In this document: positions 58,363-64,000 of the stretch, one piece after another
Layout: every line of letters begins with the position of its first letter
Position numbering within the stretch: the stretch's first letter is position 1
From: Pseudomonas fulva
GTDB taxonomy: Bacteria; Pseudomonadota; Gammaproteobacteria; Pseudomonadales; Pseudomonadaceae
DNA length: 64,000 nt
NCBI RefSeq assembly: GCF_015680705.1
Contig: NZ_JADNYP010000002.1
Coordinates: 124,001-188,000 of the forward strand
Direction of reading: 5' to 3'
The notes under the pieces: model-generated
Told to the model about the DNA's origin: nothing
Database searches by the model: none
Seen by the model: the letters and a program-made list of their open reading frames with translations, nothing else
Position numbers and translations under genes: made by a program

Positions 58363-60651
58363 TCAAAGCGACGAGTATTTCTTGCGCAGACGCTGGCGAA
58401 TCAGCTCGGCCAAGGTGTTCATCACGAAGGTGAACATCAGCAGCACCAGCGCGGCGAGGAACAGCACCCGGTAGTGACTGCCACCGACTTCGGATTCGGG
58501 CATCTCCACCGCGACGTTGGCGGCCAGGGTACGCATGCCTTCGAACAGGTTCAGCTCCATGACTGGCGTGTTGCCGGTGGCCATCAGCACGATCATGGTC
58601 TCGCCCACCGCCCGGCCCATGCCGATCATCAGCGCCGAGAAGATCCCTGGGCTGGCCGTCAGGATGACTACCCGGGTCAAGGTTTGCCACGGCGTGGCAC
58701 CCAGCGCCAGGGAACCCAGGGTCAGGCTGCGTGGCACGCTGAACACGGCGTCCTCGGCAATGGAGTAGATGTTCGGAATGACCGCGAAGCCCATGGCGAT
58801 ACCGACCACCAACGCGTTGCGCTGGTCGTAGGTGATGCCCAGGTCGTTGGTGATCCAAAGGCGCATGTCGCCGCCGAAGAACCAGGTTTCCAGGAACGGG
58901 CTCATGTAGAGAGCGAACCAGCCGGTCAACAGGATCACCGGGATCAGGATCGCCGCTTCCCAGCCGTCCGGAACGCGCAGGCGCAGCGACTCGGGCAGGC
59001 GGCTCCAGACGAAGCCGGCCAGCAGGATGCCCACCGGCAGCAACAGGAACAGACTGAACACGCCAGGCAGGTGGCCTTCCAGGTAAGGGGCCAGGAACAG
59101 GCCGGCGAAGAAACCGAGAATGACCGTCGGCATCGCTTCCATCAGCTCGATCACCGGCTTGACCTTGCGGCGCATCCCCGGTGCCATGAAGTAGGCGGTG
59201 TAGATGGCCGCGGCGATCGCCAGCGGCGCTGCCAGGATCATCGCGTAGAACGCGGCCTTCAAGGTACCGAAGGTCAGCGGCGAAAGGCTCAGCTTGGGTT
59301 CGAAGTCGGTGTTGGAAGCGGTCGACTGCCAGACGTATTTCGGCTCGTCATAGTTCTCGTACCAGACCTTGCTCCACAAGGCGCTGAACGAAACCTCCGG
59401 ATGCGGGTTGCTCAGGCTCAGCGGCAGCAGCTTGCCACCTTGCTCGATGAAGATGCGATTGGCACGTGGCGACAGCGCCAGCACGCCCCCGGCTTCGGCG
59501 ACCGGCTCGACGAGCAGGGTGCGATGCGCGGTACTGTGGAAGACCCCCAGCTTGCCTTCGCTGTCCAGGGCGATGAAGCCCTTGCGGCGCTCCTCGGCAT
59601 CGATCTGCACCACCGCCGCCTTGCCCAGCTGGAAGGTACGGATCTGCTTGAAGCGCTGCTCTCCATCCGGGTCGCGGGCCATGAACCACTGGCTCAGGCC
59701 GCCCTTGGAGTCGCCCAGGATCAGCGAGATGCCCCCTACCAGCTGGGCACTGGCGGTGATTTCGGCATTGCCGTCCTCGAGCAGCTTGTAGCGGCCGTTG
59801 AGATTCTTCTCGCGCAGACTGAAGACATCGGCATTGGCGCGGCCATTGAGCACATACAGCCACTGCTGGCGTGGGTCGATGTAGATCGCCTTCACGGCTT
59901 CGGTCATCTGCGGCAGGTCGATGCGCGCCTGCTCGGTGCTGACTTCACCGGTCATCATGTTCTCTTCCCGCGTCAGCGACAGCACTTGCAGGTGCGAACC
60001 CGTGGAGCCAGCCAGCACCAGGGTATCGCCATTGACGCTGAGGCTGACATGATCGAGCGGCCGGCCCTGATCGTCCAGGGTGAACGGCGCCTGCCCGTAC
60101 GGGTAGCCGATCGCCGAGTTGATGGTCTTCCTGTTGTCCGGGTAGGTGATCTTGTAGGTGTGGTCGAACACCAGGGCCTGGCCATTGCTCAGGCCGAGCA
60201 CCACCAAGGGGCTGCCTGGCTGGTCTGCGCTGATCGAGCTGACCTGGGTTCCGGCCGGCAGCGGCAGGTCGACGCGCTTGAGCTCGTCACCGGTCTTGGT
60301 GTCGAAGAACAAGGCCTGGCCCCTGTTGGATACCCGCATCCCCACCAGGTTCTGCTCTTCGAGCGCGATCATCAGCGGCTTGCCGGCATCCTGCTGCAGC
60401 CAGGCCGGCTCCATGGCCTTCTTGCTGGTCAGCTCGGCGCCCTGGAACAACGGCAGGACCACATAGGCCAGGTAGAAGAAGATCAGGGTGATGGCCGCCA
60501 GCACGGCGAGCCCGCCCACCAGGACGTACCAGCGGGTCAGGCGATCCTTGAGGGCGCGCATGCGGCGCTTGCGCTGTAGCTCAGGCGTATTGAAATCAAT
60601 GCGCACCGGGGGAGGATTTTGAGTCATTGTGGAGTTGGCCAGATCATTCAT
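58363..60651 (-). CDS. pstC: Phosphate ABC transporter permease PstC, long form
   Basis: 762 residues from ATG 60651 (AGGG seven bases upstream; ATG 60627 is an alternative) against about 319 in E. coli. One membrane helix (about 42-68) is followed by a periplasmic domain of about 370 residues with repeats like those of beta-propellers (for instance VLAGSTGSHLQVLSL, LYVLNGRANADVFSLR). The permease core starts near residue 450 and includes ALGATPWQTLTRVVILTASPG. It starts the pstC-pstA-pstB-phoU row, with its own PHO box. Confidence 0.95.
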   Translation of the reverse strand: MNDLANSTMTQNPPPVRIDFNTPELQRKRRMRALKDRLTRWYVLVGGLAVLAAITLIFFYLAYVVLPLFQGAELTSKKAMEPAWLQQDAGKPLMIALEEQNLVGMRVSNRGQALFFDTKTGDELKRVDLPLPAGTQVSSISADQPGSPLVVLGLSNGQALVFDHTYKITYPDNRKTINSAIGYPYGQAPFTLDDQGRPLDHVSLSVNGDTLVLAGSTGSHLQVLSLTREENMMTGEVSTEQARIDLPQMTEAVKAIYIDPRQQWLYVLNGRANADVFSLREKNLNGRYKLLEDGNAEITASAQLVGGISLILGDSKGGLSQWFMARDPDGEQRFKQIRTFQLGKAAVVQIDAEERRKGFIALDSEGKLGVFHSTAHRTLLVEPVAEAGGVLALSPRANRIFIEQGGKLLPLSLSNPHPEVSFSALWSKVWYENYDEPKYVWQSTASNTDFEPKLSLSPLTFGTLKAAFYAMILAAPLAIAAAIYTAYFMAPGMRRKVKPVIELMEAMPTVILGFFAGLFLAPYLEGHLPGVFSLFLLLPVGILLAGFVWSRLPESLRLRVPDGWEAAILIPVILLTGWFALYMSPFLETWFFGGDMRLWITNDLGITYDQRNALVVGIAMGFAVIPNIYSIAEDAVFSVPRSLTLGSLALGATPWQTLTRVVILTASPGIFSALMIGMGRAVGETMIVLMATGNTPVMELNLFEGMRTLAANVAVEMPESEVGGSHYRVLFLAALVLLMFTFVMNTLAELIRQRLRKKYSSL

Positions 60652-60673
60652 GCGCACACCCTAGCGGTCCCGT

Positions 60674-60691
60674 ATGACAGAAACATGACAA
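60674..60691 (-). promoter_or_regulatory. PHO box of pstC
   Basis: On the minus strand TTGTCAT (60691-60685) and CTGTCAT (60680-60674) are 11 bases apart, an almost perfect PHO box, 23 bases before the pstC start. This allows pstCAB-phoU transcription apart from pstS. Confidence 0.85.
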
Positions 60692-60750
60692 TGCAGTGAC
60701 GCAAAAAAGCCCGCTGCTCAGGCATCCTGGCCGCGGACTGCAGAATTCAT

Positions 60751-60781
60751 GGAAGAAGCTGGCACTCGGCCAGCTTCTTCC
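60751..60781 (-). terminator. Hairpin after pstS
   Basis: GGAAGAAGCTGGC (60751-60763) and GCCAGCTTCTTCC (60769-60781) form a perfect 13-bp stem with a five-base loop, nine bases after the pstS stop. No T-run follows on the coding strand. It may stabilise pstS mRNA or partly end transcription, so that pstS outruns pstC. Confidence 0.6.
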
Positions 60782-60790
60782 GTTCTAGAC

Positions 60791-61789
60791 TTACTGCTTG
60801 GCGACGTTGGCGCCGTGGGTCAGGCCCAGGTCAGCCAGGGTCTTGTCCACTACCTTGGCCGGCAGCGGGATGTAGCCATCCTTGACCACTACCTGCTGGC
60901 CTGCCTGCGAAAGCACCAGCTTGACGAACTCGGCTTCCAGCGGAGCCAGAGGCTTGTTCGGGGCCTTGTTCACGTAGACGTAGAGGAAGCGCGACAGCGG
61001 ATAGGTGCCGTTCAGGGCGTTGGCTTCGTTGTCCTCGACGAATTCCCCGCCTTCCTTCTTGGCCAGGGGAACGGTCTTGACGCTGGCGGTCTTGTAGCCG
61101 ATGCCCGAGTAGCCGATGCCGTTGAGCGAGCTGCTGATCGACTGCACGACCGAAGCCGAGCCAGGCTGTTCGTTGACGTTAGGCTTGAAGTCGCCCTTGC
61201 ACAGGGCTTCTTCCTTGAAGTAGCCATAGGTACCGGAGACTGAGTTGCGACCGAACAGCTGGACCGGCTTGTTGGCCAGGTCGCCGGTGACGCCCACATC
61301 GCCCCAGGTCTTGACTTCGCTCTTGCCACCGCACAGGCGGGTGGAGGAGAAGATCGCGTCGACCTGAGCCATGGTCAGGCCCTTGATCGGGTTGTCCTTG
61401 TGCACGAACACGGCCAGGGCATCGACGGCGACCGGGATGGCGGTCGGCTTGTAGCCGTACTTCTGCTCGAAGGCCTGCAGCTCGACGTCCTTCATCTTGC
61501 GACTCATCGGACCGAGGTTGGCGGTGCCTTCGGTCAGCGCGGGCGGCGCGGTGGAAGAGCCGGCCGCCTGGATCTGGATGTTTACGTTCGGATATTCCTT
61601 CTTGTAGGCCTCGGCCCACAGGGTCATCAGGTTCGCGAGGGTGTCGGAACCGACGCTGGAGAGGTTGCCCGACACACCGGTGGTCTTGGTGTAGGTCGGG
61701 ATCGCAGGGTCGACAGCGGCTACCGCATTGGCGGTGGCAACGCCAGCGGCGGCGAAGGTGAGGGCCGCCATCAAACGCTTCAGTTTCAT
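60791..61789 (-). CDS. pstS: Phosphate-binding protein PstS
   Basis: 332 residues: signal peptide ([17 protein letters not shown]) and then the phosphate-binding body with [48 protein letters not shown] and [10 protein letters not shown]. The loops GSDT and SGT contact phosphate. It is the periplasmic receptor of PstSCAB, strongly induced by low phosphate. A triple PHO box is upstream, a hairpin downstream. Confidence 0.98.
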   Translation of the reverse strand: MKLKRLMAALTFAAAGVATANAVAAVDPAIPTYTKTTGVSGNLSSVGSDTLANLMTLWAEAYKKEYPNVNIQIQAAGSSTAPPALTEGTANLGPMSRKMKDVELQAFEQKYGYKPTAIPVAVDALAVFVHKDNPIKGLTMAQVDAIFSSTRLCGGKSEVKTWGDVGVTGDLANKPVQLFGRNSVSGTYGYFKEEALCKGDFKPNVNEQPGSASVVQSISSSLNGIGYSGIGYKTASVKTVPLAKKEGGEFVEDNEANALNGTYPLSRFLYVYVNKAPNKPLAPLEAEFVKLVLSQAGQQVVVKDGYIPLPAKVVDKTLADLGLTHGANVAKQ

Positions 61790-61853
61790 GCCTTGCTCCT
61801 AGCAGGAATATTGGGTGTGCTGGATGGATCGGGCCCAAGTATCTGCAGGCCGC

Positions 61854-61882
61854 ATGAATACGATATGACCTGAATATGACAA
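61854..61882 (-). promoter_or_regulatory. PHO box of pstS, three half-sites
   Basis: On the minus strand TTGTCAT (61882-61876), AGGTCAT (61871-61865) and TATTCAT (61860-61854) repeat at exact 11-base intervals. The third may extend PhoB binding to raise output. Confidence 0.85.
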
Positions 61883-61888
61883 TTGGAT

Positions 61889-61914
61889 GAAAGGCCAGTA
61901 CGAGACTGGCCTTC
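61889..61914 (-). terminator. Terminator of the MFS symporter gene
   Basis: AAGGCCAGT (61891-61899) and ACTGGCCTT (61905-61913) form a perfect 9-bp stem with a five-base loop; a short T-run follows on the minus strand. It lies between the MFS stop at 61953 and the pstS PHO box. Confidence 0.65.
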
Positions 61915-61952
61915 ACCGTTGCAGGTTTTCTCCGGCAGCCGGGCGCCGGGCG

Positions 61953-63263
61953 TCAGCGCTTCCTGGCCAGCAGGTACACGCCCACCAGCAGCCCTACCGC
62001 GCAGAGACCGGCTACATAATAGGCAGGCGCCATCGGGCTCAACTTGAGCAGCGCGGTGACCACCATCGGAGTCAGGCCACCGAAGATGGCGTAGGCCAGG
62101 TTGTAGGAGAACGACAGGCCGCTGAAACGCACCATGGGCGGAAACGCCTTGACCATCACATAGGGCACGGCGCCGACGATGCCCACGCACAGGCCAGTCA
62201 CGGCATACAATGGGAAAAGCAGGTCGGGGCGGCTCGCCAGGCTGTGGTAGAAGATCCACGAGCTGGCCAGCAACAGCAGGCTGCCGACGATGAACACCCG
62301 CCCGGCCCCCAGGCGATCGGCCAACGAACCGGCGACGATGCAGCCGAGGCTGAGCAGGACGATCGCCAGGCTATTGGCCATGAGCGAGTCGGTCGGGCTC
62401 ACCTGATAGAGACTTTGCAACAGGGCCGGGGTCATGAGGATCACCACCACGATGCCGGCCGACAGCAGCCAGGTCAGCAGCATGGACAGGATGATCGCGC
62501 CGCGATGATCGCGCAGCACCGCGCGCAGGGGCAGCTCTTCGGCCAGGGCCTTGCGTGCCTGCATCTCGGCGAACACCGGGGTTTCGTGCAGCCAACGTCG
62601 CAGGTAGACCGAGAACAGGCCGAACACACCGCCGAGCAGGAACGGGATACGCCAGGCATACTCGGCGACTTCGTCCGGGCTGTAGATGCCGTTGATCAGC
62701 GTCGCCACCAACGAGCCGAGCAGGATGCCCGAAGTCAAGCCGGCGGTCAGGGTACCGCAGGCATAGCCAGTATTGCGCTCGGGCACGTGTTCGGACACGA
62801 ATACCCAAGCCCCGGGGACTTCGCCGCCGATGGCCGCGCCCTGGATGACCCGCATCAGCAACAGCAGGATCGGGGCCAGCAGGCCAATCTGCTGATAGGT
62901 TGGCAGCAGCCCCATCACCAGGGTGGGCAGGGCCATCATGAAGATGCTCAAGGTGAACATCTTCTTGCGTCCGAGCAAGTCACCGAAGTGGGCCATGACG
63001 ATCCCGCCCAAGGGACGCGCCAGATAACCCGCAGCGAAGATGCCGAAGGTCTGCATCAGGCGCAGCCACTCGGGCATGTCGGCTGGAAAGAACAATTTGC
63101 CGACCACCGTGGCGAAGAACACGAAGATGATGAAATCGTAGAATTCCAGGGCACCGCCAAGCGCCGACAGGGAAAGGGTCTTGTAGTCGCTGCGGGTCAG
63201 CGGCCGTGGAGGCTGCTCGATACTGCTCGGCACGGAAGTCATCGGATTCTCTATCGGGCTCAT
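61953..63263 (-). CDS. MFS symporter of the metabolite:H+ symporter (MHS) type
   Basis: 436 residues from ATG 63263 (ATG 63242 is also possible; neither has a strong site). The MHS pattern is clear: LGGALEFYDFIIFVFFATVV, FAAGYLARPLGGIVMAHFGDLLGRKKMF (loop 2-3 signature), and RVIQGAAIGGEVPGAWVFVSEH. Such carriers move organic acids, betaine, proline or shikimate with protons. It lies next to pstS, divergent from the thioesterase gene. The substrate is not given by the sequence. Confidence 0.9.
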   Translation of the reverse strand: MSPIENPMTSVPSSIEQPPRPLTRSDYKTLSLSALGGALEFYDFIIFVFFATVVGKLFFPADMPEWLRLMQTFGIFAAGYLARPLGGIVMAHFGDLLGRKKMFTLSIFMMALPTLVMGLLPTYQQIGLLAPILLLLMRVIQGAAIGGEVPGAWVFVSEHVPERNTGYACGTLTAGLTSGILLGSLVATLINGIYSPDEVAEYAWRIPFLLGGVFGLFSVYLRRWLHETPVFAEMQARKALAEELPLRAVLRDHRGAIILSMLLTWLLSAGIVVVILMTPALLQSLYQVSPTDSLMANSLAIVLLSLGCIVAGSLADRLGAGRVFIVGSLLLLASSWIFYHSLASRPDLLFPLYAVTGLCVGIVGAVPYVMVKAFPPMVRFSGLSFSYNLAYAIFGGLTPMVVTALLKLSPMAPAYYVAGLCAVGLLVGVYLLARKR

Positions 63264-63504
63264 GCAGGCCGCTCGTATTGCGGCTTCTGGTGGAAAACGG
63301 CCAAGATAGCAAATTGCCGAGCGAGGCTCATAGCGCCCAGGAAACCGCAAGATTGGTTTCCCCTGGAGCGGACCTGCCGGCTGCAGTTGTTCGCCCAGGC
63401 GCCCGCCGAGGCAAAATCAGCGTAGTATGTTTTGCTGAACGGTTTTCCACGATGTCCGTCCAAGCGCCAACAACGAAGCGTCACGGGTCAGAGGCCCCCA
63501 CGGC

Positions 63505-63903
63505 ATGATTGAGCTCGAACAAGAAGATCCCATTCCGCAAGGCGACCTGGCCTTGCAGATCACCGCACTACCTAGGGAAACCAACGGTTTCGGCGATATC
63601 TTCGGCGGTTGGCTGGTCGCCCAGATGGACCTCGCCGGCACCGCCATGGCCAGCCGTGTGGCCGGTGGTCGCGTCGCCACGGTCGCGATCGACCGCATGA
63701 CCTTCCTGATACCCGTGGCCGTTGGTGCCCAGCTCTCGTTCTATACCCAGACCCTGGAGATCGGTCGTAGCTCGATCCGCATGATGGTCGAGGTGTGGAG
63801 CGATGACCCGCTGTCGAGCGAATGGCGCAAGGTGACCGAAGCGGTGTTCGTGTTCGTGGCCATCGATGGCAGTGGTCGTACCCGTTCGGTGCCCCGCCGC
63901 TGA
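63505..63903 (+). CDS. Acyl-CoA thioesterase, YciA type
   Basis: 132 residues, hotdog fold. The active-site segment NGFGDIFGGWLVAQMDLAG with its Asp and the VATVAIDRMTFLIPV strand are as in YciA/BfiT-type hexameric thioesterases that hydrolyse a broad range of acyl-CoAs. The ATG at 63505 has no good site but the N-terminus fits. It is divergent from the MFS gene. Confidence 0.9.
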   Translation: MIELEQEDPIPQGDLALQITALPRETNGFGDIFGGWLVAQMDLAGTAMASRVAGGRVATVAIDRMTFLIPVAVGAQLSFYTQTLEIGRSSIRMMVEVWSDDPLSSEWRKVTEAVFVFVAIDGSGRTRSVPRR

Positions 63904-63967
63904 AAACCTGACGACGATGGCTTCGTGCCCAGGCATCAGGGCCAGTACAATTCAACGAGAGACGAGC

Positions 63968-64000
63968 ATGGCTAGCGCAAAGGTCGAAGTAGAGCGACAC
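63968..64000 (+). CDS. Start of an unidentified gene (cut by window end)
   Basis: ATG 63968 follows GAGAGACGAGC and opens 11 codons (MASAKVEVERH) to the window edge without a stop. Too short to identify; it may be co-transcribed with the thioesterase gene. Confidence 0.45.
   Translation, partial: MASAKVEVERH

Noticed and set aside
58474..60579. A 701-codon plus-strand open frame over pstC
   Set aside because: It mirrors the conserved pstC codons and has no recognisable domain.

Overview
The window reads as chromosomal DNA of a Pseudomonas of the P. putida type. It is GC-rich and uses GC-rich codons. The order cycB-pauR-dadX-dadA-dadR, rpmB-rpmG, radC-coaBC-dut-algC-argB, pyrE-crc-rph-yicC-gmk, rpoZ-spoT-ridA, exbBD-tonB-oxyR-recG, hup, ubiC-ubiA and phoB-phoR ... 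phoU-pstB-pstA-pstC-pstS is the one known from P. aeruginosa and P. putida. No rRNA, tRNA, CRISPR array, prophage or complete insertion sequence was found.

Region by region. 1-6924 is an accessory catabolic island: the end of an acyl-CoA dehydrogenase, then an MmgE/PrpD protein, a CaiB-type CoA-transferase, a CitE-type CoA-ester lyase and a three-part TRAP dicarboxylate transporter. Together they suggest uptake, CoA activation and C-C cleavage of a (probably branched) dicarboxylate whose identity is unknown. 7116-19678 holds an acetyl-CoA hydrolase/transferase, cytochrome c5, the polyamine regulator PauR, the D-alanine catabolic dadXA pair with its divergent Lrp-type regulator, and polyamine catabolic enzymes (PuuB-like oxidase, PuuC/KauB-like aldehyde dehydrogenase), with a phospholipase-D-like lipoprotein and an MFS carrier between them. 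19785-30475 is core housekeeping: ribosomal proteins L33/L28, an orphan peptide-binding protein, RadC, CoA, dUTP, hexose-phosphate and arginine enzymes, PyrE, the global catabolite repressor Crc, RNase PH and YicC.

30489-38592 is the gmk-rpoZ-spoT locus, split by a permease, a PuuA-like glutamine synthetase and a LysR regulator. 38639-49712 carries a small lipoprotein, an epimerase-like protein, the TonB energising complex, OxyR, RecG, an HDOD protein, HU, the first two ubiquinone enzymes and a small exported protein. 49886-61789 is the phosphate-starvation locus: phoBR, a CBS-domain membrane protein, a PilZ response regulator, phoU and pstBACS, with three visible PHO boxes (phoB, pstC, pstS). 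61953-64000 has an MFS symporter, an acyl-CoA thioesterase and the first codons of another gene.

The most notable non-coding structures are a 154-bp MITE-like palindrome flanked by CTAG that abuts the phoB stop codon, a dispersed 41-bp repeat with AGCTGCA-type heptads in the pho/pst spacers, an exact Crc/Hfq-type CA motif before the TRAP receptor gene, an inverted repeat over the dadA promoter, and a long structured leader before rpmB. No wholly unprecedented multi-gene system stands out; the nearest candidate is the dicarboxylate island at the left end.
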